Origin: an uncultured Bacteroidales bacterium
GTDB taxonomy: Bacteria > Bacteroidota > Bacteroidia > Bacteroidales > Barnesiellaceae
Assembly (NCBI GenBank): GCA_949298955.1
Contig: CASFYQ010000010.1
Coordinates: 62,001-126,000, forward strand
Length of the DNA stretch: 64,000 bases
Reading direction: 5' to 3'
Position numbers and translations under genes: made by a program. Position 1 is the stretch's first letter; the number at the start of each line of letters is the position of its first letter. Shown in pieces: positions 52,135 through 61,243 of the stretch. Under the pieces are notes generated by a model. It made no database searches and was not told where the DNA came from. It saw nothing but the letters and a program-made list of their open reading frames with translations.

Positions 52135-52444
52135 TGAACAGTGGCGGGAACTTTTCGACCGGCACACCCCACAACCCCGGCACGATAAATGGTTTACCCG
52201 CCGGGTGATGAACCGCCTGCCCCGCAAACGGTGGAGCTTGGAGACGAAAGTCTCGCTGGTGATTCTGGTGCTGGTCATGGTTATCTGCATGGCTCTCTGT
52301 GTGGCTTTTGCCCGGGAGCTGGCGGTGAATCCCTGTTGGAGTTGTCCCGGTACCTGGGTTATGTATGGCGCCTTGACCGTGGCTTGCATACTCTTTGCCG
52401 CACAAGTGAACTCGTTCTGCCGTTCGATTTACGACGCTTCCTGA
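52118..52444 (+). CDS. Small membrane protein, candidate anti-sigma factor
   Basis: 108 residues. A basic cytosolic N-terminus (~45 residues: WRELFDRHTPQPRHDKWFTRRVMNRLPRKRW) is followed by two membrane segments (VSLVILVLVMVICMALCVAFA and TWVMYGALTVACILFAAQV). Overlap with the ECF sigma gene and the topology suit an anti-sigma factor, though no ZAS zinc motif (HxxxCxxC) is present. I call it by context only. Confidence 0.6.
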   Translation: MKEWNDEQWRELFDRHTPQPRHDKWFTRRVMNRLPRKRWSLETKVSLVILVLVMVICMALCVAFARELAVNPCWSCPGTWVMYGALTVACILFAAQVNSFCRSIYDAS

Positions 52445-52470
52445 AACTGAAATAGATTTGAGTAAACGTA

Positions 52471-52512
52471 ATCAGGAGCAGACACCCCGTTGCCGGGGAG
52501 CCTGCTCCTGAT
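52471..52512. terminator. Bidirectional terminator between the ECF operon and the LytTR gene
   Basis: Perfect 11-bp stem ATCAGGAGCAG / CTGCTCCTGAT enclosing a second GC-rich stem (CCCC/GGGG). T run short, so strength is uncertain. Confidence 0.65.
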
Positions 52513-52550
52513 GTGGTTTGAGGAATATCTCCCGGAAGGGTGTCGTCTGT

Positions 52551-53309
52551 TCAGTTCTGCGACTTGCCGGTGAGGGGCGAGTGGCGGGCGATGAACTCGG
52601 CAAACGAGTCCTTGTAGGTATCTGAGATGGGGATATACTCTTTGCCGAAAACGATGCGGTTGCGGTCGATCATCTTGATTTTGCACCCCTGCACGATAAA
52701 CGACCGGTGTACCCGTATGAACTGCTCTTCGGGCAACATCTCTTCGAGCGATTTGAGGCTCAGCAGCGAGAGTATAGGGTGCGGCTCGCCTTCGAGATAA
52801 ATCTTCACATAGTCTTTCAACCCTTCGATGTAGAGAATTTTGTCAAGGGGGATTTGCTTGAGCTTGTAGTCGCTCTTGACAAAGATGTAGGGGCTTGCGG
52901 TCGGGTGCTCGGCCGGGGTACCGGTCGTGCTGCTTTCCGACAGTTCGAACCATTGCAACGCTTTCTGTGCCGCTTTGAGAAAGTCGGCATAGGCGATGGG
53001 TTTGAGCAGGTAGTCGATGGCATTGACCTTGTAGCTGTCTACGGCATATTGCCCGAAAGCGGTGGTAAAGACGATGCGGCTACGTCCCTCGATTACGCGC
53101 GAGAACGCCATGCCGTCGAGTTCGGGCATCTGAATGTCGAGAAAGACGAGGTCGATGTCGCCTCGCGATACACGCTCGACGGCCTGTACGGCCGAGTTGA
53201 ACGAGGCTTCGAGTTGCAGGAAAGGGGTACGTTTGACATAACTCTCCAACAGCTCAATGGCCAGAGGTTCGTCGTCGATGATGCAGCATTTCAGTATCAT
53301 AGTCTCCAC
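52551..53309 (-). CDS. LytTR-family response regulator
   Basis: 252 residues. Receiver domain (about 5-120) with the acidic pair in CCIIDDEPLA and phospho-acceptor Asp in LVFLDIQMPELDG, plus Thr (VFTTAF) and Lys (YLLKPI). The LytTR DNA-binding domain (about 145-245) has YIEGLKDYVKIYLEG and IRVHRSFIV. It follows its histidine kinase by 9 bases. The adjacent TolC-MacAB operon on the same strand is a likely target, by position only. Confidence 0.93.
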   Translation of the reverse strand: METMILKCCIIDDEPLAIELLESYVKRTPFLQLEASFNSAVQAVERVSRGDIDLVFLDIQMPELDGMAFSRVIEGRSRIVFTTAFGQYAVDSYKVNAIDYLLKPIAYADFLKAAQKALQWFELSESSTTGTPAEHPTASPYIFVKSDYKLKQIPLDKILYIEGLKDYVKIYLEGEPHPILSLLSLKSLEEMLPEEQFIRVHRSFIVQGCKIKMIDRNRIVFGKEYIPISDTYKDSFAEFIARHSPLTGKSQN

Positions 53310-53318
53310 GTATTTGGG

Positions 53319-54389
53319 TTAGTTCAAGTCGATGGTGAGCGACGAGCGGTAGATGAGCGAGTCGCTCTCGGCATGCAGCGTGTGCTTGCCGGGATAGAGC
53401 AGTTCGAGCTGGCGCGAGAGGTTTTTGAGTCCGATGCCCGAGCCGCTTTTGTCGTTCTCGTTTTTGGGGAAGCAACTGTTTTCGATACGGCACTCGATAA
53501 CCCCCGGTGAGGGTTCGCGCATGACAATCTTCACAAACGAGGGCTCGGTGGCGCTGGTGCCGTGCTTGAAGGCATTCTCGATGAGGGTGATGAAGAGCAG
53601 CGGAGCAATTTGGTAATTTTGGCACAGCCCGCGGGGCATATCGACCTCGACCTTCACATGACGGGCCAGTCGCAGCCGCATCAGCTCGATGTAGTTGTGG
53701 TTAAACTCCAATTCTTTCTCCATGGGAACATAGGGGCGGGCATTCTCATAGAGTACATAGCGCAGCATTTTGCTCAATTCGAGTACTGCGCTTTGAGCCC
53801 GGTCGGGGCTGATGGCGATGAGCGAATAGATGTTGTTGAGGGTATTGAACAGGAAATGCGGGTTGAGCTGATTTTTCAGGTTTTTCAGTTCGGCTTCGGT
53901 GCGCTCCTGCTCCAGCTGCTTGCGCTCTTTCTCGGTGACTATCCATTTTTGGGTTACTTTGATGGCGACGCTCAACCCTACAATCAGGACCAGTGTGATG
54001 GCGTCCTGCCACTGCATGAAGCCCGGACGCGGACGCGGGAGCCGTGGCTCCGGCCGTCGGAACGGAAACTCGTCGGGCAGAGCCATGCGATGTACCATAT
54101 AGATGATGATGCTGGCGATGACGATGAGCAGCAGGTTATAGACGATAAATTGTACCGCTCGTTTGCGGAATAGAAATTTGTCGATGAGCCACAGGTAGTT
54201 GATGTAAAAGATGAAGATGATACAGATGGGCTGGATATAGAATCGCATGGGATTGAAATCGTGCATGCGGTTCATGCTTTCGAAACGCTCCATAAAGAGG
54301 AACGGGAAAATGAACACGATGGCCCATGCTATCAAGTGGATAACTATGGTATTCCAGCTTTTGCGGGTGTGTGGTTTGTCGAGTGTCAT
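53319..54389 (-). CDS. LytS/YehU-type sensor histidine kinase
   Basis: 356 residues. Four membrane segments in the first ~150 residues, a linker helix (KWIVTEKERKQLEQERTEAELKNLKN), then the His_kinase domain with the phospho-acceptor His in QLNPHFLFNTLNNIY. The ATPase domain has LITLIENAFKHGTSA (N box) and SGIGLKNLSRQLELLYPG (G box). The ATG at 54389 lies only 4 bases from the -7 end of repeat copy C, so the transcript may be leaderless. Works with the LytTR regulator downstream. Confidence 0.92.
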   Translation of the reverse strand: MTLDKPHTRKSWNTIVIHLIAWAIVFIFPFLFMERFESMNRMHDFNPMRFYIQPICIIFIFYINYLWLIDKFLFRKRAVQFIVYNLLLIVIASIIIYMVHRMALPDEFPFRRPEPRLPRPRPGFMQWQDAITLVLIVGLSVAIKVTQKWIVTEKERKQLEQERTEAELKNLKNQLNPHFLFNTLNNIYSLIAISPDRAQSAVLELSKMLRYVLYENARPYVPMEKELEFNHNYIELMRLRLARHVKVEVDMPRGLCQNYQIAPLLFITLIENAFKHGTSATEPSFVKIVMREPSPGVIECRIENSCFPKNENDKSGSGIGLKNLSRQLELLYPGKHTLHAESDSLIYRSSLTIDLN

Positions 54390-54393
54390 GGGG

Positions 54394-54480
54394 CAAAGAT
54401 AGCGAAAGGTGAGTGGAAATAAAATATCGAAACTTGTTTCGGATATTTTTTAGCCCGAACCGCATCCTGTCTTCGTGTAA
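54394..54480 (-). repeat. Dispersed promoter-hairpin element, copy C (upstream of the histidine kinase)
   Basis: 87 bases. Core CAAAGATAGCGAAAGGTGAG, hairpin AAAATATC-GAAAC-TT-GTTTC-G-GATATTTT (13 bp with one bulged base), distal CGAACCGCATCCTGTCTTCG followed by TGTAA. A second CAAAGATAG follows at 54481-54489, the start of another lost copy. Sits between the ABC permease and histidine kinase genes. Confidence 0.85.
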
Positions 54481-54492
54481 CAAAGATAGTAA

Positions 54493-55713
54493 TTATTCAT
54501 ATCGAATGGCCTCTATCGGGTCGAGGTTGGCGGCTTTGCGGGCCGGATACCAGCCGAAAAAGATACCGGTAATCGTGCAGACGAAGAAAGAAAGTATCAC
54601 CGAATAGGCCTGTATGTAGACCGGCCAGTTGAATAGCAAGTTGACGGCTATCGAGCTGCCTACCCCCAGCAGTACCCCGATGATGCCTCCCGTGACGCTG
54701 ATAATCACGGCTTCGATGAGAAATTGGGCCAGAATGTCGATGCCTCGTGCCCCGATTGACATGCGCAGGCCTATCTCGCGGGTGCGTTCGGTCACCGATA
54801 CATACATGATGTTCATAATGCCGATGCCGCCTACCAGCAGCGAGATGCCGGCTATGCAGGCGAGCAAAATGGTCATCATGTCGGTTGTCGAGCTCATCAT
54901 GGAACTCATCTCCTCTTGCGAGCGTATCTCGAAATCGTCGTCTTCTCCCTCCTTGATTTTGTGGTTTTTTCGCAGAATTTCGCTTATTTCGTCGATGGCT
55001 TGCGGGGTGAGCACTTCGGTGAGGGCCGAGCAGTAGATGCCTTGCAGGTAGGTGATGGCGAGTACCCGTTTCTGCACGGTGGTATAGGGAGCCAGCACCA
55101 TGTCGTCCTGGTCCATGCCCATGCTGTTGTAGCCCTTGGGGGTGAGGGTTCCCATGATTTTAAGCGGTATCTTGTTGAATCGTATTACCTTGCCTATGGG
55201 GTTTTCACCGTTGGGGAAAAGGTTGTCGATGACGGTTTTGCCCACCAGACATACCTTGGCCGAGGTGAGGACATCTTGCGGGGAGAACATGTTTCCCTCT
55301 TCGATGGAGATTTTCCGTATTTCGAGGTAGTCCTCGGTTACGCCATAGATGGTACTGGGGTAGTTGTTGGCGCCGTAGATGAATTGCCCGCTGCTGTTGA
55401 CCGATGGCGAACAAGCTGCGACATATTCGGTACTTTCGGCAATATCCTGGTAGTCGTTGAGTTTGAGAGTTTGCATCGATGAGGCGTCTTGTCGCACGCC
55501 GCCCCGTTCCATGTTGCCGGGGTGTATCATAATCATGTTCGATCCCATCTCGGCAATCTGTGCCCGTATGCTCCGCTTCGAGCCTTGCCCGATGGCCAGC
55601 ATGGTGATTACCGACGCCACGCCGATGATGATGCCCAGCATGGTGAGGAAGCATCGCATTTTGTTGTTGCTAAGTGCTTTAAGGGCTATTTTGGTGAGGT
55701 TGGTCAGATTCAT
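54493..55713 (-). CDS. MacB-type ABC transporter permease
   Basis: 406 residues. Four membrane segments: one near 20-42 (CFLTMLGIIIGVASVITMLAIG), a large periplasmic MacB_PCD domain (about 45-260), then three at the C-terminus (TDMMTILLACIAGISLLVGGIGIMNIM..., AVIISVTGGIIGVLLGVG, ILSFFVCTITGIFFGWYPA) ending KAANLDPIEAIRYE, the conserved FtsX tail. In this operon the ATPase is a separate protein, unlike E. coli MacB. Confidence 0.94.
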   Translation of the reverse strand: MNLTNLTKIALKALSNNKMRCFLTMLGIIIGVASVITMLAIGQGSKRSIRAQIAEMGSNMIMIHPGNMERGGVRQDASSMQTLKLNDYQDIAESTEYVAACSPSVNSSGQFIYGANNYPSTIYGVTEDYLEIRKISIEEGNMFSPQDVLTSAKVCLVGKTVIDNLFPNGENPIGKVIRFNKIPLKIMGTLTPKGYNSMGMDQDDMVLAPYTTVQKRVLAITYLQGIYCSALTEVLTPQAIDEISEILRKNHKIKEGEDDDFEIRSQEEMSSMMSSTTDMMTILLACIAGISLLVGGIGIMNIMYVSVTERTREIGLRMSIGARGIDILAQFLIEAVIISVTGGIIGVLLGVGSSIAVNLLFNWPVYIQAYSVILSFFVCTITGIFFGWYPARKAANLDPIEAIRYE

Positions 55714-55726
55714 GTTCGTTAGTTGC

Positions 55727-56473
55727 TTAATCGGTTTCGATGGGCAGTTTGTTCAATACGTCCAAGGCCGAAGCCTGTTTTTCGTTGAGGGTATCGCTGA
55801 TGATTTTTCCGTCGCGCAGCACGATGTTGCGGCTGCTGTAAGCCGACAGTTCGGGATTGTGTGTGACGAAGATGATGGTGCGCCCCCGGGCATGCAGCTC
55901 CTGGAAGAGGACGAGAATCTCGAACGAGGTGCGGGTATCGAGGTTGCCCGTCGCCTCGTCGGCCAGAATGATAACCGGGTCGTTTACCAAAGCCCGGGCA
56001 ATGGCCACACGTTGCTGCTGTCCGCCCGACATCTGGTTCGACTTGTGGCTTTTACGGTCCGAGAGCCCCACGGCATCGAGTGCGCGCGAGGCCAGTTCGT
56101 GACGTTCTCGGGCCGAGATAGCCGAGTTGTACATGAGCGGCAGTTCTACGTTTTCGAGTGCGGTCGTTTTGGGCAGCAGGTTATAGGACTGGAACACGAA
56201 TCCTATCTTGCGGTTGCGCAGTATCGAACGTTCGTTCTTGCCCATGCTCTTGACCGGGATACCGTCGAGGTAATACTCGCCCGAGGTGGGCGTGTCGAGG
56301 CAACCCAGAATATTGAGCAGGGTCGATTTGCCCGAGCCACTGGTACCCATGATGGTCACAAACTCGCCCGCGTTGATGGTGAAGCTCACCCCCCGCAGGG
56401 CGTGTACGGTCTCGTTGCCCACGATGAAATTGCGTCGGATATTTTCCAGGCGTATAATCTCTTTCGTTGTCAT
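55727..56473 (-). CDS. MacB-type ABC transporter ATP-binding protein
   Basis: 248 residues from ATG 56473; the longer frame upstream overlaps the adaptor gene and is rejected. Walker [16 protein letters not shown], signature [15 protein letters not shown], Walker [14 protein letters not shown], switch His in FVTHNPE. Drives the MacB permease encoded 13 bases downstream, in a MacA-MacB-TolC tripartite pump exporting antibiotics, peptides or lipoproteins. Confidence 0.95.
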   Translation of the reverse strand: MTTKEIIRLENIRRNFIVGNETVHALRGVSFTINAGEFVTIMGTSGSGKSTLLNILGCLDTPTSGEYYLDGIPVKSMGKNERSILRNRKIGFVFQSYNLLPKTTALENVELPLMYNSAISARERHELASRALDAVGLSDRKSHKSNQMSGGQQQRVAIARALVNDPVIILADEATGNLDTRTSFEILVLFQELHARGRTIIFVTHNPELSAYSSRNIVLRDGKIISDTLNEKQASALDVLNKLPIETD

Positions 56474-56493
56474 GGTTATCGGTATTTCCTTTT

Positions 56494-57693
56494 TTATTTC
56501 TTTCGTCCCGGCGGCTTGGGCATGAAGGGGCTTTCTTCTTTGTCGGCCGTGCCTTGTATCGCCGGCAGGCCTGCGTTGCTTTTGCGGTCGACGGCTATGA
56601 CCTCGCCCTCGTGCAGGCCTTCGCAAATCTCAACATTTACACTGTTGTCCATGCCCACTTTTACCTGGCGGGGTTTCCACTCTTTGTTATCCTGTACCCA
56701 AACGATTTTGAGACTGTCGTTGGCAGGAGCCTCTTGCCGGGGCATCTGTTCTGGCACGGGAGCTTTTCCCGATGGAGGTTCGGGTACGAAACGGAGGGCT
56801 TTGAGCGGGATATTCACCACGTTACGCCGTTCGGCGATGTAGATGGTGACGTTGGCCGTGAGGCCCGGTTTCAGTTTCAGGTCGGGGTTGTGAGCCGAGA
56901 TAACCACCTCGTAGGTGACCACGTTGCTCTCTTCGGTCGCTTCCAGACGCACTTGTGTCACGGTGCCCTCGAAAGTGTCGTTGGGGTAGGCGTCGACGGT
57001 AAAGGCTACCCGTTGTCCCTCTTTCACACCGCCTATATCGGCCTCGTCGACATCGGCGATGACCTGCATTTGGGTAAGGTCGGCGGCGATGGTAAAGAGG
57101 GTAGGTGTTTCGAAACCTGCGGCTACGGTCTGTCCCTCCTCGACGGCGCGACTGATGACTACCCCGTCGATAGGCGAGGTGATGGTGGCGTAGGCGAGGT
57201 TTCGCTGGGCTTTGGCCAGATTGGCCGCACTGCTTTCGTAAGCACTTTTGGCTTTGGCGTAGTTGTAGGTCGACTCTTCAAATTCTATATCGCTGATGAG
57301 CTGTTTTTCGTGCAGTGCTTTGTTGCGCAGGTAGTTTTTCTGTTGGTATTCATATTCGGCCTTGGCTCCGTCGTAGGTGGCCTGTTGCGAGGTTAGCTCG
57401 CTTTGCAGGGTTATCTTGTCCATCTCGGCGATGAGCTGGCCTTTGGTGACGACCGAGTTGTAGTCGGCATAAAGTTTGTCGATGATACCCGACACTTGCG
57501 TACCTACGTCGACCTTGGTCACCGGTTCGATGGTACCGGTGGCCGTGACGGCTTCCGACACATCGCCTCGGGTGGCCGTGGCGGTTTCGATGATGTAGGC
57601 CGTGCTTTGCGATTTTCTGCCGAAGAGGGCCCACAGGATAGCGATTGCCGCGAGTGTCGCAACGGTGAGGATAAAGATTTTTTTTCGTTTCAT
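56494..57693 (-). CDS. Periplasmic adaptor protein, MacA/HlyD-type
   Basis: 399 residues. N-terminal anchor or signal (about 6-22), biotinyl-lipoyl motif (TATGTIEPVTKVDVGTQVSG), an alpha-helical hairpin (about 90-165) that meets TolC, then the lipoyl half, beta-barrel and membrane-proximal domains (VVISRAVEEGQTVAAGF). It links the inner-membrane ABC pump to TolC across the periplasm. The C-terminal tail is basic, ending PPGRKK. Confidence 0.94.
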   Translation of the reverse strand: MKRKKIFILTVATLAAIAILWALFGRKSQSTAYIIETATATRGDVSEAVTATGTIEPVTKVDVGTQVSGIIDKLYADYNSVVTKGQLIAEMDKITLQSELTSQQATYDGAKAEYEYQQKNYLRNKALHEKQLISDIEFEESTYNYAKAKSAYESSAANLAKAQRNLAYATITSPIDGVVISRAVEEGQTVAAGFETPTLFTIAADLTQMQVIADVDEADIGGVKEGQRVAFTVDAYPNDTFEGTVTQVRLEATEESNVVTYEVVISAHNPDLKLKPGLTANVTIYIAERRNVVNIPLKALRFVPEPPSGKAPVPEQMPRQEAPANDSLKIVWVQDNKEWKPRQVKVGMDNSVNVEICEGLHEGEVIAVDRKSNAGLPAIQGTADKEESPFMPKPPGRKK

Positions 57694-57726
57694 ATCGTGA
57701 TGGTTTTATTATTCGATGGGAGACAG

Positions 57727-59058
57727 TCAGTCGAGAGTGAGAGGCTTGTTTTCGTAGTAGTCGAGCAGTTTGAGGTTGAGCAGTGCCATGTATCGGGCTT
57801 GCAGCTCCTCTTGCTGGGCCGATAGCCAGTTGTTTTTGGCGGTGAGCATCTCGACCGTATTTTTCATGCCCAAATAAAACTGCTCCTCGGTGAGCTCGTA
57901 GGAGGTTTGGGTGGCGTTGAGCTGTTCGCGGGCGGCCAGGTATTGCGATTGTGCCGACGAAGCGTCGAGCCAGGCGCTCTCTATCTCGTTGAGCAAATCT
58001 TTCTCCTGGTTTTTGAGGTCGAGCTGGCTTATCTTCTGTTGAATCTTGGCCCGCTCTACGGCCGATTTGTTGGCTCGCTTGCTGTAAATGGGAATCGATA
58101 GGGTGAGCCCGATCGACTCGTTGAATCCTTGTTTCAACTGGTAGCCCAGGCTTCCTTCGCTTCCGGTGTTATGGCCGCTGCCTATCCCGGCGTTGAGCGA
58201 GAGGTTGGGGTAGTAGCCGGCCTTGGCATTGGCGATATTCAGCTCGGCCACTTCGAGTTCCAGCTTGCCGCTTTGTATCGAGGGTATAAATCCCAGGGCG
58301 GTGGCATAGACCGTGCTCTTGTCGGGCAGCGGCACGAGAACTTTGCTCTCGTCGATGAGAGGCAAGGCCAAGGTCATCTCCACGTCGATGTCGAGTTCGA
58401 GCAGCTGTTTGAGGTTGAGGCGCAGCTGGTCACGGTTGGCTTCGGCCGATACCAGTTGGTATTTGTCGTTGCTGTATTGGGCTTCGAGTTGGGCCAGATC
58501 GCTTTTCGAGATGGAGCCGGCGGCCAGCAGTTCGCGCGAGCGATCGACCTGTCGCTGCGATACCTCGACGGTTTGCCGGCAGATATTCACAGCCTCCTCG
58601 GCATAAAGTATTTGCAGGTAGTTGGTGAGAATCTCGATTTGCAGATTGTCGAGGCTCTCCTTGAAGGCATATTGCTGTTGTTGCTCTTGCAGACGGTTGG
58701 CCTTGATGGTGTTGCGCCGTTTCCCGTCGAAGAGGGTCCACGAGGCATTCAGTCCGTAGGTGCCGGTATAGATGTTTTTGCCCGCCCGGGTACCGTCGGC
58801 CAAGGGGTAATTGCCATAGTTATGCGATGTAGAGAAGTCGAACGAGGGAAAGAGCTGAGCTTTGGCTTCCCGAGTGTTGACCGTACTCTCTTCGATTGAC
58901 AGCCGGTTCTGTTGCAGGGTGATGTTGTGGTCGTGGGCATAGTCGAAGCAATCTTGTAATGTCCATTCGGAGGGCATCGTCTCCTGGGTCTCCTGGGCTT
59001 GCAAGGGAATACCGCAGAGAATAATTAAAATCCCTGCGGATATTATTAAATTTTTCAT
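57727..59058 (-). CDS. TolC-family outer-membrane efflux protein
   Basis: 443 residues. Signal peptide ends near residue 22 (PLQAQE). Long helical hairpins repeated twice, the outer-membrane efflux domain pattern (SLDNLQIEILTNYLQILYAEEAVN and ALEYR-type turns, GYYPNLSLNAGIG). First gene of the operon TolC-adaptor-ATPase-permease. A -7 box lies 34 bases upstream (59092-59099). Confidence 0.93.
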   Translation of the reverse strand: MKNLIISAGILIILCGIPLQAQETQETMPSEWTLQDCFDYAHDHNITLQQNRLSIEESTVNTREAKAQLFPSFDFSTSHNYGNYPLADGTRAGKNIYTGTYGLNASWTLFDGKRRNTIKANRLQEQQQQYAFKESLDNLQIEILTNYLQILYAEEAVNICRQTVEVSQRQVDRSRELLAAGSISKSDLAQLEAQYSNDKYQLVSAEANRDQLRLNLKQLLELDIDVEMTLALPLIDESKVLVPLPDKSTVYATALGFIPSIQSGKLELEVAELNIANAKAGYYPNLSLNAGIGSGHNTGSEGSLGYQLKQGFNESIGLTLSIPIYSKRANKSAVERAKIQQKISQLDLKNQEKDLLNEIESAWLDASSAQSQYLAAREQLNATQTSYELTEEQFYLGMKNTVEMLTAKNNWLSAQQEELQARYMALLNLKLLDYYENKPLTLD

Positions 59059-59091
59059 AATGGTCGCGTTAAATTTAGATTCAAAATTAAC

Positions 59092-59099
59092 ACCTGGGG
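59092..59099 (-). promoter_or_regulatory. -7 box for the efflux operon
   Basis: TAATTTTG on the minus strand, 34 bases before the TolC start. Confidence 0.5.
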
Positions 59100-59210
59100 G
59101 AGCAATTAGAAAAAAGTAATAGAGAGAGACGGCTTTTTTGAGGATAAAGCGGGTCCTTTTATCGATAAACTTGCATATATATGTCCTTTTCTGTCGTTTC
59201 CGACGAATAT

Positions 59211-59251
59211 AAAAAACGAAAGAAACCCTCGATTCCGAGGATTCCTTTCGT
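59211..59251 (-). terminator. Intrinsic terminator of the YidE-type transporter gene
   Basis: On the minus strand an ACGAAAG...CTTTCGT stem encloses CCTCG/CGAGG and is followed by TTTTTT. Located 30 bases after the stop. Confidence 0.85.
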
Positions 59252-59280
59252 GATGATAACCGAATACTGATAAGATTCTT

Positions 59281-60957
59281 TTAATAGAAAAGCAGGATAA
59301 GCAACTGGGCCGAGAGTACTCGCAGGAACATGGTGAGCGGGTAAACGGTCGAGTAGGCTACCGACGGTGCATCGTTGCCTGCGACCTTGTTGCCATAGGC
59401 GAGGGCGGGGGGATCGGTGCAGGCACCCGAGAGCAGACCCATAATCGAGCAGTAATTGATTTTGTAGTGAGCCCGGGCAATGATGCCGATGATGAGCAGG
59501 GGAATGATGGTAATGAGGAATCCCCACCATACCCACACGAGGCCTCCCGACATGATGGTGTTGACAAACTCACCTCCGGCCGAGATTCCTACGCTGGCCA
59601 GGAAGAGGCAGATACCTATTTCGCGCAACATGAGGCTGGCTCCTGTCGAGGTGTAGGTGACCAGGTGTATCTTGTGACCGAAGCGGCCCAGCAGAATGGC
59701 TACGACCAGGGGGCCGCCGGCCAGTCCCAGTTTCATGGGGACACTCATGCCCGGTATGGCCAAGGGGATACTACCCAGAATAATACCGAAGAATATGCCA
59801 ATGAAGAGGGAGACCATGTTGGGCTCGTGCAGACGTTTGGTCGAGTTTCCCAGTTTTTCGGCCAAGCGGTTGATGTCTTCGATACGGCCTACAACGGTGA
59901 GGCGGTCGCCGATTTGCAGATCCAGATTGGGGCTTGCCAACAAATCAACACCGGCACGGTTCACGCGGGTGGCGTTCAACCGGTATCCCATGCGCAGTCG
60001 CAGGCTACCTATCTTACGGCCGTTGAACTCGGGGCGGGTAACCAGGATACGGCGTGAAACCACGGGGGCCTGAATGGCTTCCCAGTTCATCTCGACGGGA
60101 CGGCCGATGAAGGCTTCGAGGGCGTTCTCGTCTTGTACCGAAAGCACCACCAACAGCAGGTCGCCCTCTTGCAGTATGGTGTCCGAGTTGGGAATTATTA
60201 CCTCGTCGTTGTGTTTGATACGCGACACGACAAAGTTGCGGTCGATGAGGTTGGTGAGCCCGTCGAGAGTCTTGCCTACGATGAGCTTGTTCTCTACTTT
60301 GTAGGTAACCACATGGGGTACGAGCTGGCTCGACTGGTTCTCTTCTTCGATTTGTTGGTTTTCCTTGTCCAACTTTACTTTGAAGATGGCTCGTATTATC
60401 AGCATCGAGGCAATTATACCAATGACTCCCAGCGGATAGGCGGCAGCATAGCCCAATGCTATCTCGGGGACTTTGGCGATTGTCCCGTCGAAATGTAATT
60501 GCGACAGGGTTTGCTGGGCGGCACCCAGTCCCGGGGTGTTGGTGACGGCTCCCGAGAGGATACCCACCATCATGGGCATGCTCACCCGGTCTTCATTGAG
60601 GAAATAGATGGTGAGGGCCACAGCGATGTTGAGCAAGACAATGCCCACGGCCAGCATATTGAGGGTGAGACCGCCTCGCTTGAACGACGAGAAGAAACTG
60701 GGCCCTACTTGCAAACCGATGGAGTAAATAAAGAGAATGAGACCGAACTCTTGTACGAAATGGAGTATGTTCTTCTCGGCCGAAAAACCGAAATGACCGG
60801 CAATCAGTCCCACAAAAAGAACAAAGGTGACTCCTAACGATACTCCGAAGAATTTCAGTTTGCCCAAAGCTACTCCTGCCGCGATGACAAATGCGTATAA
60901 AATAACGGTGTGGGCTACCGATGTGTTGCTAAACAACAGACTTTGTATCCAATCCAT
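59281..60957 (-). CDS. YidE/YbjL/AspT-type putative antiporter with two RCK_C domains
   Basis: 558 residues. N-terminal membrane half (about 1-180), two cytosolic TrkA-C (RCK_C) domains (about 205-370: [14 protein letters not shown]..., [14 protein letters not shown] and [12 protein letters not shown]...[11 protein letters not shown]), then a second membrane half (about 385-558). This is the AspT/YidE duplicated fold with [10 protein letters not shown] and DPPALAYGN at equivalent places. The family exchanges amino acids or dicarboxylates, as with aspartate/alanine in AspT; the substrate here is unknown. A -7 box TAACTTTG lies at 60992-60999. Confidence 0.9.
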   Translation of the reverse strand: MDWIQSLLFSNTSVAHTVILYAFVIAAGVALGKLKFFGVSLGVTFVLFVGLIAGHFGFSAEKNILHFVQEFGLILFIYSIGLQVGPSFFSSFKRGGLTLNMLAVGIVLLNIAVALTIYFLNEDRVSMPMMVGILSGAVTNTPGLGAAQQTLSQLHFDGTIAKVPEIALGYAAAYPLGVIGIIASMLIIRAIFKVKLDKENQQIEEENQSSQLVPHVVTYKVENKLIVGKTLDGLTNLIDRNFVVSRIKHNDEVIIPNSDTILQEGDLLLVVLSVQDENALEAFIGRPVEMNWEAIQAPVVSRRILVTRPEFNGRKIGSLRLRMGYRLNATRVNRAGVDLLASPNLDLQIGDRLTVVGRIEDINRLAEKLGNSTKRLHEPNMVSLFIGIFFGIILGSIPLAIPGMSVPMKLGLAGGPLVVAILLGRFGHKIHLVTYTSTGASLMLREIGICLFLASVGISAGGEFVNTIMSGGLVWVWWGFLITIIPLLIIGIIARAHYKINYCSIMGLLSGACTDPPALAYGNKVAGNDAPSVAYSTVYPLTMFLRVLSAQLLILLFY

Positions 60958-60991
60958 GGTCAGGTAAACAATACTTTTTTTATTTCGTGTG

Positions 60992-60999
60992 CAAAGTTA
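60992..60999 (-). promoter_or_regulatory. -7 box for the YidE-type transporter
   Basis: TAACTTTG on the minus strand, 35 bases before the start; TTTTG further upstream (about 17-base spacer) may be the -33 element. Confidence 0.55.
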
Positions 61000-61062
61000 G
61001 CAATATTCTGTATATACAAAATTTGTCGATGCAGATTTATTTTCAAAAATAAGGAGAATGGG

Positions 61063-61165
61063 TAAAAAGGCCCTGGACATCGCGTCCCGAGCCTTTCATC
61101 AAGTCAATACACTTTTTATGCTAAGAGCCTTCCCGGGCCATGCTCCCGCACGAACCGGGAATATT
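61063..61165 (-). ncRNA. Candidate structured RNA or 3' UTR ending in a terminator
   Basis: Downstream of the inactive HAD gene on the minus strand there are two strong stems. One is UUCCCGG/CCGGGAA with an 18-base loop (61130-61161). The second is a terminator-like AAAGGC...GGAC-gcgau-GUCC...GCCUUUUU (61065-61100). Between them is a weaker CUU/AAG-bearing segment. No -7 box was found for an independent transcript, so it may simply be a structured 3' UTR, or a processed sRNA. Confidence 0.35.
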
Positions 61166-61243
61166 TTTAGTTAGATTTGTTTTTCACAACACATTACAAT
61201 ATTCGACAATAGGAGGTTGTTCCTTTTCTCGTTTTCTGTATTT

